Positions 20,412 through 28,540 of a stretch of DNA of 64,000 nt are shown one piece after another. This stretch comes from Streptococcus suis S735 (GTDB lineage Bacteria; Bacillota; Bacilli; Lactobacillales; Streptococcaceae): NCBI RefSeq assembly GCF_000294495.1, contig NC_018526.1:930001-994000 (forward strand), read 5' to 3'. The position numbers were made by a program, and so were the translations under genes. The notes below the pieces were generated by a model. It saw only the letters and a list, made by a program, of their open reading frames with translations, did not search any database and was not told where the DNA came from. How positions within the stretch are numbered: the first letter of the stretch is position 1; the number at the start of each line of letters is the position of its first letter.

Positions 20412-21332
20412 ATGAAAAATGAATTTTTAAATTTTGAACAAATTGACCGAGCCACTTGGCAACAACTACATCGTAAGACTACCATTCCACTTAGTCAAAG
20501 CGAACTAAATTCTATTAAAAGTTTTAACGACCGCATCCAATTACATGAGGTTTCTGACATCTATCTTCCTTTGGTTAATCTTATCCATATCTATCGGAAA
20601 GCACGCAAAGACCTAAATTTTACGAAGAGTTTATTTCTACAGAAGACTATCAAGCCACAACCATTTATCATTGGCGTTTCTGGAAGTGTTGCTGTCGGCA
20701 AATCAACAACTAGTAGATTGCTGCAAATTCTTATCGCTCGGACATTTAAATACGCCAAGGTTGAATTAGTAACAACAGATGGTTTTCTCCAGCCAAATGC
20801 GGTTTTAGAAGAACGGCAACTGTTAAATAAAAAGGGGTTTCCTGAGTCCTATGACATGGAGAAATTGATTGATTTCCTTGATAAGATAAAAAACGGCTAC
20901 GACTGCCAAATCCCTGTCTATTCACATGAAATCTATGATATTATCCCCAACAAAACTCAGGAAATTAAGTCTCCAGATTTCTTGATTGTTGAAGGAATCA
21001 ATGTATTTCAAAATCCACAAAACCAGCGCCTCTATGTCAGTGACTATTTTGACCTGTCTATATACGTTGACGCTGATGTGGAGCATATTGAAACCTGGTA
21101 CTTGGAGCGATTCCAAAAATTATTGACATTGGCAAAAAATGACCCTAACAACTATTACCATCGTTTTACCCAGATGACGTACCCTGAAATTCTATCTATT
21201 GCCCAGAATACTTGGAAAAACATTAATCTAGCTAACTTAGAAAAATTCATTGAACCAACCAGAAACCGTGCTGATATTATTCTTCATAAGGCCGAAAACC
21301 ATGAGATTGATAAAATTTATCTAAAAAAATAA
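20412..21332 (+). CDS. coaA: Pantothenate kinase, type I
   Basis: 306 aa enzyme phosphorylating pantothenate, the committed step of coenzyme A synthesis. The P-loop is [17 protein letters not shown], followed by [13 protein letters not shown] and [13 protein letters not shown]. An ATG four bases upstream is in another frame and stops at once, so 20412 is the start. It is divergent from the nucleoside operon and upstream of rpsT. Confidence 0.95.
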   Translation: MKNEFLNFEQIDRATWQQLHRKTTIPLSQSELNSIKSFNDRIQLHEVSDIYLPLVNLIHIYRKARKDLNFTKSLFLQKTIKPQPFIIGVSGSVAVGKSTTSRLLQILIARTFKYAKVELVTTDGFLQPNAVLEERQLLNKKGFPESYDMEKLIDFLDKIKNGYDCQIPVYSHEIYDIIPNKTQEIKSPDFLIVEGINVFQNPQNQRLYVSDYFDLSIYVDADVEHIETWYLERFQKLLTLAKNDPNNYYHRFTQMTYPEILSIAQNTWKNINLANLEKFIEPTRNRADIILHKAENHEIDKIYLKK

Positions 21333-21339
21333 ATTTCAC

Positions 21340-21368
21340 TTGTCAAAAATACTCTTTTCAGATATAAT
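21340..21368 (+). promoter_or_regulatory. rpsT promoter
   Basis: TTGTCA (21340-21345), 17 bp spacer and TATAAT (21363-21368) form a near-consensus sigma-A promoter between coaA and rpsT. Confidence 0.75.
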
Positions 21369-21405
21369 GGTATAGTTAGTACAAGAAAGGGTGGAGGTGA
21401 AACCA

Positions 21406-21639
21406 TTGGCAAACATTAAATCAGCTATCAAACGCGCTGAATTGAACGTTAAACAAAACGAGAAAAACTCAGCACAAAAATCAGCTATGCGTACTGCAAT
21501 CAAAGCATTTGAAGCTAACCCATCTGAAGAGCTTTTCCGTGCTGCTAGTTCAGCAATCGATAAAGCAGAAACTAAAGGTTTGATTCACAAAAACAAAGCA
21601 AGCCGCGATAAAGCACGTCTTGCATCAAAACTTGCTTAA
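21406..21639 (+). CDS. rpsT: 30S ribosomal protein S20
   Basis: 77 aa basic 16S rRNA-binding protein. The start is taken as TTG at 21406 (reading [13 protein letters not shown] after the initiator), five bases after a perfect GGAGGTGA box; the ATT and other codons upstream are in frame but not natural for this protein. Use of TTG is common for S20 genes and may relate to autoregulation. Codon bias is typical of ribosomal proteins. A terminator follows. Confidence 0.96.
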   Translation: MANIKSAIKRAELNVKQNEKNSAQKSAMRTAIKAFEANPSEELFRAASSAIDKAETKGLIHKNKASRDKARLASKLA

Positions 21640-21641
21640 TT

Positions 21642-21672
21642 AAAAAAGAAACCTTTGGGTTTCCTTTTTTTT
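21642..21672 (+). terminator. rpsT terminator
   Basis: An A-run, GAAACC-TTTG-GGTTTC stem and eight-T tract directly after the rpsT stop. Confidence 0.88.
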
Positions 21673-21718
21673 ATTTTTTCCATCATAAGGATGCGGGACA
21701 AAGTGGATCAGTTTTCCC

Positions 21719-21788
21719 TCGATGAGTAACATCATTAACTCGTCAACCGTAAAGCCCTCACTAAGATTATACACCTAGTGAGGGCTTT
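21719..21788. repeat. Intergenic double hairpin element
   Basis: GATGAGT..ACTCGTC (21721-21743, one mismatch) is followed by a 13 bp perfect stem, AAAGCCCTCACTA (21751-21763) with TAGTGAGGGCTTT (21776-21788), loop 12 bases. No gene is seen in 21673-21900. The second hairpin may terminate read-through. The stretch could also be a dispersed intergenic repeat; only one full copy is in the window. Confidence 0.6.
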
Positions 21789-21900
21789 ATGTTCGTTTTC
21801 ATTATTCTGTGGGTGAGGCGGAGCCATCATGGATGTCTTTCCCACTCCCTATTTTTTATTATTAGGGAAGAACACGCTCCTGGAGATTCAAACTAATTCC

Positions 21901-23130
21901 TTAAAACCAATCTGCCAGTTCAAATGTATAGGTTTGGTCATTATAATAGTACTGATACTCTCCTACATCGCCCAAAGCCTGAAAAATAGCATTATTTTCA
22001 GTAGAGGCCAATGTAATCATTTGTTGCATTGCTTCTGCTGTTCCGAATTGCAAGACTACTTTATCCGTACCTTGTAGTCGCTGGTCAGTGATGGACTGTA
22101 AAACTGCAGCTTCATCAAAGCTTGTGAAATAAACTCCCTTTTGAACATAGTAATTCAATGAATTATCTGTACACTTTGGATAGGTCAATGCTCTAGGTTC
22201 GTAATATTGTTCTTCTCCCCAGTAGTCGAGTAGGTCGGTATCAGCAATTCTACTTCTCTCTAATATTTCATCAGGGACACATAGATAATCGTATGAAATA
22301 TCTGTATGCGCTTCTCCACTTATAGCTTGATCAAAAACTGGATCTCCCCAAGTCGTATCGACACCATAGTATTGTCCATTTATCTTGACTAGATTCCAAG
22401 CATGCCCAAACTCACCGTTTTGCCCATTTTTTGCAATCCCTGTGACATAGATACAATCAATGCCTGCTTTTTTACATAGATATTGGAAGGTGCGACTATA
22501 GCCAGCACAAACGGATTTCTTATCTAATAGCACACTGGTAATTCCTTGGCTTCTCCACGTGACAGAGTTGGTTTGTAGGGCTCCAAGGTCGTAATCCGTT
22601 TGCTTTATAATCACCTCGTAAAAATATTTAACCTTCTCATAGTCCGACCCTGTCGGTGCCTGAGCAAGTATCTTATTCACTTCCTCTTCTATTTTATTTC
22701 GTGTCGGAGATAAATCAGTCGGATACACTGGCTCTTCTAAATCCAATATATCAACTCCGCCACTCATTGCTGCTTCATCAGTTAGCCAGTAAAATTCTGG
22801 ATAATCATGAGCGACAGAAAAATAGACGCGCGAATATATTTCATCATTAACAGAATCAATATCGATCACTTGCATCCGCTTGCTGAGCCCATTAACAAAT
22901 TGGAGATAGACACGACGTTCCTTATCAGTATCCAATTGTTGGTAGTAGAAATTTCCTTGAACCTCTTCTTTTAATGCTGTTAATTCTGCTTCTAGTTGCT
23001 TTTTTTCTTTAGAAAATTCAATTTTAGCTGCTTCCAAACGTTCACTCAGCTCTTGTCCTCCTCCTGAACAAGCAGAAAGGACTGTCGCTGATAATAATAT
23101 GGTTAAAACGCCACGAGAAACTTTCCTCAT
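21901..23130 (-). CDS. Transglutaminase-like lipoprotein
   Basis: 409 aa predicted surface lipoprotein. The signal peptide ends in VLSACSGG (Cys21) and is followed by a short charged helix (residues 27-60, coiled-coil-like). The transglutaminase/protease-like core has the triad Cys208 (KSVCAGYSRTFQYL), His243 (GEFGHAWNLV) and Asp258 (YGVDTTWGDP). Related proteins act in cell-wall or protein crosslinking or proteolysis; the substrate is unknown. ATG at 23130 is chosen over an in-frame upstream start because it gives the normal MRKVSRG signal peptide. The gene is monocistronic. Confidence 0.85.
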   Translation of the reverse strand: MRKVSRGVLTILLSATVLSACSGGGQELSERLEAAKIEFSKEKKQLEAELTALKEEVQGNFYYQQLDTDKERRVYLQFVNGLSKRMQVIDIDSVNDEIYSRVYFSVAHDYPEFYWLTDEAAMSGGVDILDLEEPVYPTDLSPTRNKIEEEVNKILAQAPTGSDYEKVKYFYEVIIKQTDYDLGALQTNSVTWRSQGITSVLLDKKSVCAGYSRTFQYLCKKAGIDCIYVTGIAKNGQNGEFGHAWNLVKINGQYYGVDTTWGDPVFDQAISGEAHTDISYDYLCVPDEILERSRIADTDLLDYWGEEQYYEPRALTYPKCTDNSLNYYVQKGVYFTSFDEAAVLQSITDQRLQGTDKVVLQFGTAEAMQQMITLASTENNAIFQALGDVGEYQYYYNDQTYTFELADWF

Positions 23131-23142
23131 ATTTACCTCCAT

Positions 23143-23410
23143 TCTTGTTTAAGTATAACATAATCAGGAGACTTCTGACGAACTACACAAAACAAAAAGG
23201 GAGTGGAAAGAATTCAATAGATCGAAAAAGAATTCCCCTCACTTCCAAACATTTAGGTTCGATTTTCTATGGTCACTTTCTTATTTTTAGGTGACCAGCT
23301 GAAACAGTTCCCCAAACCTTTGGAGGCTGGAGATAGAGCGAACAGAGTTCGCTACAAAACTACCTGGGAGACAGTTGGAAGTTGGAAATTGGAAATAGAG
23401 CGAACTTTGA
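23143..23410. other. Intergenic region without convincing gene
   Basis: It contains AGCGAAC-aga-GTTCGCT (a small perfect palindrome near 23336-23352) and three near-tandem copies of a TTGGAAR heptamer around 23370-23395. A 63-codon open frame (23269-23460) has no ribosome binding site and low-quality composition, so it is not called. Confidence 0.4.
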
Positions 23411-23439
23411 GAAGAAAGGCTGGATTTTTTACCCAACCT
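23411..23439 (-). terminator. Weak terminator after ciaH
   Basis: On the minus strand AGGTTGG-gtaaaaaat-CCAGCCT (one G-T pair) is followed by TTCTT, 22 bases beyond the ciaH stop. Confidence 0.5.
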
Positions 23440-23460
23440 CTAATCTTGATGAATGGTTAG

Positions 23461-24840
23461 TTATTTGGGTAAACGTACCTCAAAAATAGTTCCTTTCGGT
23501 TGGTTATCTCTCACAGAAATCTCACCATCTAGATTCTTAATAATTTGTTGAGCTAAAGATAAACCTAAACCAAATCCACCTTTTTGACGTGTTCTAGCCT
23601 TGTCAACTCGGTAAAAGCGATCAAAGATTTTCTTTTTATCGACATCGCTGATTCCCAAACCATTGTCAATAACTGTAAAACAAACTAGTTTGTCCTTGAT
23701 ATTAGCTGCTATTTGAATTGTCCCATCATCATCGGTATACTTCATAGCGTTGTCAAACAAAATGGTGAGCAACTGTTTAATCAAAACCTTGTCTGTTCGA
23801 ATTGGCTGATGAATCAAATTATTAACTGTTAGAGTTTTTCCATTTTCTTCGGCAATCATAAGGTAATTAGCAAAGATTTCATCAAAATAGTTGGGTTGGA
23901 CATCGATCATATCGACTTTTAAGCCATCATCACGACGAGCCAAATTGAGCAAGTTCGTTGTTAATAGTCGCATATTTCGAACTTCTTCTAAACTAGATCC
24001 GATGCTTTCACTACTTTCCAAAATAGTTGTCTCGGGATGACGAAATAGACTTTCCAGGCGATTTTGAAGAACTGCCAACGGTGTGCGTAACTCATGACTA
24101 GCATTTTCAACGAAGTCTTTTTGTTTTTGATAACTAATTAGGATTGGACGCATGCTAAGATTCGATAGGTAAATACTTGCTAGTATAGAAATCAACCAAG
24201 CTGATACCATAACAATAGCAACTGTCGATTCATAGCTCTCAATGGAAGATTTAATTTGGCTGACATTCACCAAAATTGTCGCATATTTTATATCATAGGA
24301 CGAATAATAACCTAGTTCATCTGTAGCCAGCCCAATCGTTATATAGCGATAATCTTCAGACATACCAAAACTTGATTCAACCGTAGTTTCCTTAATTTCA
24401 CCCAATTTTTCCTTGTCTAATGATAGGTCGGCCAAACCAGTAAAAGTATCTGGATTAATCATCTCTCCACTTTTACTATAGAGTAAAACATGAGTATTGG
24501 CACCTAATCTCAGCTGATCTCCAGCTCTAGTATTTTTTTGATTTTTAGGAACAGGCATGCTATCTGAACTAGAGCTCGTAGTTTCTTCACCAGTTGGACT
24601 ATCTTGAAGGATAAATACAGAATTGGGCTCATAGGTTCTTGCGATTGCAAAACCAACAGCCAGCGCTGGTTCTTTCTTAATGCGTTTCAAGGTGTTATCT
24701 GAATTTTGGTACATAGTTGAACGCATTAATTGAAAAATGATGGCTGTCATTAAACCAAAAATCAGAGTAAATACTGCAAAATAACGGATAAAGAAAGAAA
24801 ATTTATCCGTGTACATTAATTTTTTAAATCGCTTAGGCAT
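23461..24840 (-). CDS. ciaH: Sensor histidine kinase CiaH
   Basis: 459 aa membrane kinase of the CiaRH two-component system, which in streptococci controls envelope stress, competence and virulence genes. Two membrane segments (about residues 17-38 and 206-226) flank an extracellular domain. The phospho-acceptor is His249 in [15 protein letters not shown], followed by N, G1 and G2 boxes ([31 protein letters not shown]). The N-terminal [19 protein letters not shown] is characteristic of CiaH. It overlaps ciaR by 8 bp. Confidence 0.95.
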   Translation of the reverse strand: MPKRFKKLMYTDKFSFFIRYFAVFTLIFGLMTAIIFQLMRSTMYQNSDNTLKRIKKEPALAVGFAIARTYEPNSVFILQDSPTGEETTSSSSDSMPVPKNQKNTRAGDQLRLGANTHVLLYSKSGEMINPDTFTGLADLSLDKEKLGEIKETTVESSFGMSEDYRYITIGLATDELGYYSSYDIKYATILVNVSQIKSSIESYESTVAIVMVSAWLISILASIYLSNLSMRPILISYQKQKDFVENASHELRTPLAVLQNRLESLFRHPETTILESSESIGSSLEEVRNMRLLTTNLLNLARRDDGLKVDMIDVQPNYFDEIFANYLMIAEENGKTLTVNNLIHQPIRTDKVLIKQLLTILFDNAMKYTDDDGTIQIAANIKDKLVCFTVIDNGLGISDVDKKKIFDRFYRVDKARTRQKGGFGLGLSLAQQIIKNLDGEISVRDNQPKGTIFEVRLPK

Positions 24841-25507
24841 TTTTTAGAATGTATCCGACACTACGCAGGGTTTGAAGATTTTCCCCAAAAGTCGTTCCTT
24901 TCAACTTTTTCCTAATTTTAGAAACATATACTTCTACTACTGAAATTGTAGTATCACTGTCAAAGCCCCAAATACGGTCAAAAATTTGTGTTTTTGGCAA
25001 AATAACATTTTGATTTTGCAAGAAATAAACTAGTAGATCAAATTCTTTTCCTAACAGTTCAACTTCTTCGCCATTTACCATCGTCATATTTGTAGATAGG
25101 TCAACTGTCACATCTCCAAAGGTTAGTGTGTTTTCATTAAACTTACCCGCTCGTTTTAATAGAGCTTGAATTCGCATCTTCAATTCTTCTAAATAAAACG
25201 GTTTTGTCAAATAGTCATCAGCCCCCAATTCAAAACCATGGCCTTTATCCTCTAGACTTTCCTTGGCTGTTGTAATCAGAACTGGTGTCGTAACCCCCTT
25301 TTCACGTAACTCTTTCAAGACTTGAAAGCCGTCTTTTTCAGGTAACATTAAATCCAAAAGAATCAAATCATAAACGCCTGTTTCCGCCTCATAAACGCCC
25401 TCTTCACCATCAAAAACCTGCATAACATCCGCAAAATCATCTAAGAAATCGAAAACAGAATTTGATAGACTTAAATCATCTTCCACTAACAATATTTTAA
25501 TCATCAT
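24833..25507 (-). CDS. ciaR: Response regulator CiaR
   Basis: 224 aa OmpR/PhoB-type regulator. The receiver domain has phospho-acceptor Asp near residue 52 ([13 protein letters not shown]) and Lys in [11 protein letters not shown]; the C-terminal winged helix ends [14 protein letters not shown] at 25507 follows AAGGAA at four bases; a second ATG directly after it is nearly as good. In-frame codons upstream to 25561 lack conservation with the family. CiaR binds TTAAG direct repeats; one such repeat lies before the neighbouring small gene. Confidence 0.96.
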   Translation of the reverse strand: MMIKILLVEDDLSLSNSVFDFLDDFADVMQVFDGEEGVYEAETGVYDLILLDLMLPEKDGFQVLKELREKGVTTPVLITTAKESLEDKGHGFELGADDYLTKPFYLEELKMRIQALLKRAGKFNENTLTFGDVTVDLSTNMTMVNGEEVELLGKEFDLLVYFLQNQNVILPKTQIFDRIWGFDSDTTISVVEVYVSKIRKKLKGTTFGENLQTLRSVGYILKNA

Positions 25508-25578
25508 ACACTTCCTTACGTTTCGGTTTAATAAACAAACCAAAGACCTGGGACAGGTCACGGTCTTTAAGAGAAATG

Positions 25579-25667
25579 GTTAGATAAAGTACTACTATGA
25601 CCATCTGAAAAATGAATGATAAGGTAGTCTTTATCTAACTATTTATTGATACGAGTTCATTATATCA
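25579..25667 (-). promoter_or_regulatory. ciaR promoter and leader hairpin
   Basis: A TATAAT -10 (25662-25667 on the minus strand) would start a leader of about 150 bases. That leader contains a long stem: 25579-25595 (GTTAGATAAAGtACTAC) pairs with 25625-25640 (GTAGTCTTTATCTAAC) with a single bulge. The stem lies about 70 bases before ciaR. There is no T-run, so it looks like a structural or protein-binding element, not a terminator. Confidence 0.5.
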
Positions 25668-25697
25668 TGGAATAAGTAAAAATCGAAATCTCAATAT

Positions 25698-26078
25698 TTA
25701 TTGATTAGAAGAACTACTATCTCCTGAAATTTGAGCTTTAATTTCTTGATTCCTCTTTTTTAAAGCATTCACTTCATCAGAAGAAGTACTCGAGTTTGAC
25801 TGAGTTGCTCCACTTGTCGCATCAGGAGGAGTTATACCTTGTCCCGGTGATATATCTTGTGTAGCTCCTCCCTGACCTGGTAGCATGCCTTGGGTAGCTA
25901 CTTGTCCACTCTTAGCTACGGAACCATTTTGCGCCAAAGTTACCTGACTTTGTGTTGAAACTCCTGCTGAGCTTTTAGAAATACTCATTCCCCCTGCAAA
26001 GCCCAAGATAGCAACTGAAATAGCAACAGTAGCTAGTACTGTTTTTGACTGTGACTTAAATTGATTAATAAATGACAT
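25698..26078 (-). CDS. Small exported Gln/Gly/Ser-rich protein of unknown function
   Basis: 126 aa protein not recognised by name. It has a basic N-terminus and one hydrophobic segment (about residues 13-31), which may be a signal peptide or membrane anchor. A low-complexity region follows with two PGQG motifs (LPGQGG and SPGQGI), then a serine-rich stretch and a charged, possibly coiled-coil tail (DEVNALKKRNQEIKAQIS). It is directly upstream of ciaRH on the same strand, with a CiaR-type direct repeat before it, so membership of the CiaR regulon is likely. Its job is unknown. Confidence 0.75.
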   Translation of the reverse strand: MSFINQFKSQSKTVLATVAISVAILGFAGGMSISKSSAGVSTQSQVTLAQNGSVAKSGQVATQGMLPGQGGATQDISPGQGITPPDATSGATQSNSSTSSDEVNALKKRNQEIKAQISGDSSSSNQ

Positions 26079-26150
26079 GAAATTCCCCTTTTCAATAGAA
26101 TATTATCAGAATGAGACCTGTTAAATAACTCCTCTTCACCTGATGATAAT

Positions 26151-26183
26151 AGTATAGTATTGAAAACTTAAAACAAGCTAAAG
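26151..26183 (-). promoter_or_regulatory. Candidate CiaR-dependent promoter
   Basis: On the minus strand CTTTAG-CTTGT-TTTAAG (26183-26167) resembles the CiaR direct repeat TTTAAG-N5-TTTAAG, with the second half perfect and the first degenerate. Ten bases later comes a -10-like TATACT (26156-26151). The spacing fits what is known of CiaR-activated promoters in pneumococcus. Confidence 0.5.
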
Positions 26184-26233
26184 AAATTCAGCATTTTTTA
26201 TAAAAGTCCATTACACAAAAACATACTAAGATT

Positions 26234-26431
26234 AGTAGTGAGGAAATCTCCGACGAGAGAAAGTACTCACTACTTTTTCCTTATGATAAAGTAGAGGTGT
26301 CTTGTTAAGTCGAGGGTGCTTTTGACGCTAGACGTCGCAACAAAAACTGGCAAGACACCTGTTTTAGAAAGAATGTTATCAAAGTATGTGGGACGCCAGA
26401 CGTCGAGTATTGAAAATGACATCGCTAAAAC
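26234..26431 (+). ncRNA. Candidate IS110 bridge RNA (three consecutive stem-loops)
   Basis: Stem 1: AGTAGTGAG (26234-26242) with CTCACTACT (26266-26274). Stem 2: AGGTGTCTTG (26295-26304) with CAAGACACCT (26351-26360), enclosing 46 bases. Stem 3 starts on the next base: GTTTTAG (26361-26367) with CTAAAAC (26425-26431), enclosing 57 bases. A 5' stem-loop followed by two large-loop stems is the layout known for IS621 bridge RNA, whose second and third loops recognise target and donor DNA. The guide bases were not assigned. Stem 1 is followed by five T residues, so termination there is an alternative reading. Confidence 0.55.
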
Positions 26432-26451
26432 AAGGAATCATTCAAGACAAC

Positions 26452-27654
26452 ATGCGAGTAGTTTTTGGGATTGATGTGAGTAAGGCAAGTTCAGAAGTGG
26501 CCATTCTAGTCAATGGTGAGAAAGTTCATGGCTATACCATATCCAATGACGCCATCGGCTTTGCTCGGATACTTGGCGATTTGAGAACCGTCCATAAGCC
26601 AGAAATCATCTTTGAAGCAACAGGTGTCTATTCTCGCCGTCTCCAAACTTTTCTAGATGATAATGGCTATGCTTATACACGGCTTAATCCCTTAGAAGCT
26701 AAGAAGCAACTGGATAGCTTGCGTGTGCGGAAAACAGATCAAATTGACGCTGAAAAACTGGCTCAATCTCAATTTGTGCTGAATCGTAAACCCACTTATG
26801 TCCAAGAAGAAGTCTACCAAAACTTGCGGGATCTCAGCCGTTTCTATCAGAATCTGACCGAGGATATTGTTCGAGCTAAAAACCGCCTGCACAAGGTCTT
26901 ACAGGTCACTTTCCCTGAATTGGAAAATATCTTATCGACACCATCTGGCGAACAATACTGGAACTTAGTTATAGCTTTTCCTTGTAAGGACTGCGTACTT
27001 GAGTTAAGCAATGATGAACTCTCAAAGAGCATCCGTCTGTCCACTTCAAAACGGATTTCTGACAAGCGTGTGGCTTACTTAGCAGAAAAGCTTATAGCAC
27101 TAGCTAATCAATCTTATTGTGCCGTCAAGAAAACCTCTCCAATACTGGAAGAGGTCCGTTACTATGCAAAAGAATTGCTTAGACTTTATGAACAGAGACA
27201 AGCTGTCTTAGACGAAATGGTGGAACTAGCTCAGCCATTACCTGAATATGACATTCTGCTCTCTATTCCTGGAATAGCTGAGACTACTGCAACAAGTATT
27301 ATTGGTGAACTGGGAGATATTCGCCGTTTTCAGTATGCCAACCAAATCAATGCCTTTATCGGTATTGACCTGAGACACTATGAATCTGGTAACTTCCTCG
27401 CTAAGGAACACATTACCAAGCGTGGCAATCCCTACGCTAGAAAGATTCTGTTCAAGTGTATCCACAATATCGCTTCAGCCAGTCATACCAATCCTTGCCA
27501 TATCGCAGACTTTTATGAGAAACGAAAAAGACAATCGCAAACGACTTCAACGAAGCCGCACACGATTGCCTCCATACATCGTCTCATTCGGACAATGTAT
27601 TACCTCATTATGCATAACAAACTTTACGATTACGCTTCAACCCAAAATCGGTAA
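26452..27654 (+). CDS. IS110-family recombinase (transposase)
   Basis: 400 aa from ATG 26452; the frame is open from 26386 (422 aa), but that upstream part would overlap the third stem-loop, and conserved sequence begins at MRVVFGIDVSKASS. The N-terminal RuvC-like DEDD residues are visible as GIDVSK, FEATGVYS, and the Asp pair in VRKTDQIDAEKLAQ. The C-terminal Tnp domain has LLSIPGIAETTATSIIGELG and the catalytic serine region HYESGNFLAKEHITKRGNPY. No frameshift is seen, so it may be active. Confidence 0.92.
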   Translation: MRVVFGIDVSKASSEVAILVNGEKVHGYTISNDAIGFARILGDLRTVHKPEIIFEATGVYSRRLQTFLDDNGYAYTRLNPLEAKKQLDSLRVRKTDQIDAEKLAQSQFVLNRKPTYVQEEVYQNLRDLSRFYQNLTEDIVRAKNRLHKVLQVTFPELENILSTPSGEQYWNLVIAFPCKDCVLELSNDELSKSIRLSTSKRISDKRVAYLAEKLIALANQSYCAVKKTSPILEEVRYYAKELLRLYEQRQAVLDEMVELAQPLPEYDILLSIPGIAETTATSIIGELGDIRRFQYANQINAFIGIDLRHYESGNFLAKEHITKRGNPYARKILFKCIHNIASASHTNPCHIADFYEKRKRQSQTTSTKPHTIASIHRLIRTMYYLIMHNKLYDYASTQNR

Positions 27655-27677
27655 AACTGTTTATGCTCTATCATTGT

Positions 27678-27711
27678 AACACCTTATCAAAAAATTTCAA
27701 CATAAGGTGTT
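27678..27711 (+). repeat. Right-end hairpin of the IS110 element
   Basis: AACACCTTAT (27678-27687) and ATAAGGTGTT (27702-27711) form a perfect 10 bp stem with a 14-base loop, 23 bases after the recombinase stop. It may end the recombinase transcript or be part of the right end. Confidence 0.6.
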
Positions 27712-27824
27712 GGTTTTGTATGCACTTTTTACACTAAAATGTAGTCCAAAATAAAACAATTTCCTTATTTTGATTACGAGATACAAAATATTTTTCGTCA
27801 AATACCTTGATGAACTTGACAAAT

Positions 27825-27852
27825 GGTAGAAAAGAAGCCCTCTCGGACTTCT
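27825..27852 (-). terminator. pst operon terminator
   Basis: On the minus strand AGAAGTCC-GAGA-GGGCTTCT followed by TTTCT begins 3 bases after the phoU stop. Confidence 0.82.
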
Positions 27853-27855
27853 GAA

Positions 27856-28512
27856 TTACAACTCTGTAATATCACCTGTGCGTAGATAAACAACCCACTC
27901 ACAAATATTTTTAGCATAATCACCGACACGTTCCAAGTAGGTTAAAACTTGGTAATAGTCGCGACCAGCAACCAAGGATTCTGGATTCTTCTTGATTTCT
28001 TCCGTTGTCAATTCTTGAATAGTTGAATAGAATTCATTGACAACCTCATCACGTGCTGCTACTTCATAAGCGCGCTCCATATCAGCATCACCTAAGTAGA
28101 GTTCCAAAGTTTCTTCTACTAATTGACGAACTTCACGTCCCATTTTCTTGATTTCTTCTTCAACAACTGGGATGCGAACTTCTCCCTTCATACGGATAGC
28201 TGCTTTAGCAACTGAGACTGCATGGTCTCCCATACGCTCCAAATCACTAGTTGCTTTTAAGACTGTGATAACGCGACGAAGATCTGTTGAGACAGGTTGT
28301 TGGAGAGCAATGATTTCAAGTGATTTTTTCTCTAATTTCACTTCGAAAGCATTAATTTTCTTATCTGCTTCAATAACTTCTTTTGCTAATTCACGATCAT
28401 GAATTGTAAAGGCACGAACAGCATTATTAATCTGAGCCAATACTTCATTTCCCATGGCGTAAAATTGGTTATGAAGTTTTCCTAATTCCTCTTCAAATTG
28501 AGCTCTTAACAT
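27856..28512 (-). CDS. phoU: Phosphate uptake regulator PhoU
   Basis: 218 aa all-helical protein of two PhoU repeats. Conserved stretches are LRRVITVLKATSDLERMGDHA in the first half and YLERVGDYAKNICEWVVYL in the second, with the E/D residues that bind metal. It modulates Pst transport and signalling in response to phosphate. It is the last gene of the pst operon, 28 bp after pstB2. Confidence 0.95.
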   Translation of the reverse strand: MLRAQFEEELGKLHNQFYAMGNEVLAQINNAVRAFTIHDRELAKEVIEADKKINAFEVKLEKKSLEIIALQQPVSTDLRRVITVLKATSDLERMGDHAVSVAKAAIRMKGEVRIPVVEEEIKKMGREVRQLVEETLELYLGDADMERAYEVAARDEVVNEFYSTIQELTTEEIKKNPESLVAGRDYYQVLTYLERVGDYAKNICEWVVYLRTGDITEL

Positions 28513-28540
28513 GTGAACCTCTTTCTTTTTCTTATAGGCC

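Larger units (their letters stand above)
26226..27735 (+). mobile_element. IS110-family insertion sequence, apparently complete
   Basis: The element has one recombinase gene, a structured left end and a short right end with a hairpin, with no long terminal inverted repeats or obvious target duplication, as usual for IS110. The ends are provisional: a CT followed by AA occurs at 26226 and at 27734, which would fit IS110 core dinucleotides. It sits between the small CiaR-linked gene and phoU and breaks no visible gene. Confidence 0.7.

Noticed and set aside
23269..23460. 63-codon open frame on the plus strand between the lipoprotein and ciaH
   Set aside because: No ribosome binding site, overlaps the predicted ciaRH terminator, and contains short tandem repeats; judged non-coding.
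26234..26279. Hairpin plus T-run as a CiaR-controlled small RNA with terminator
   Set aside because: No CiaR repeat was found upstream on the plus strand, and it fits better as the first stem of the IS110 RNA.
26156..26416. AGTATTGAAAA occurring at 26156 and 26406 as a guide-donor match
   Set aside because: The two copies are in the same sense and AT-rich; by eye this cannot be separated from chance.
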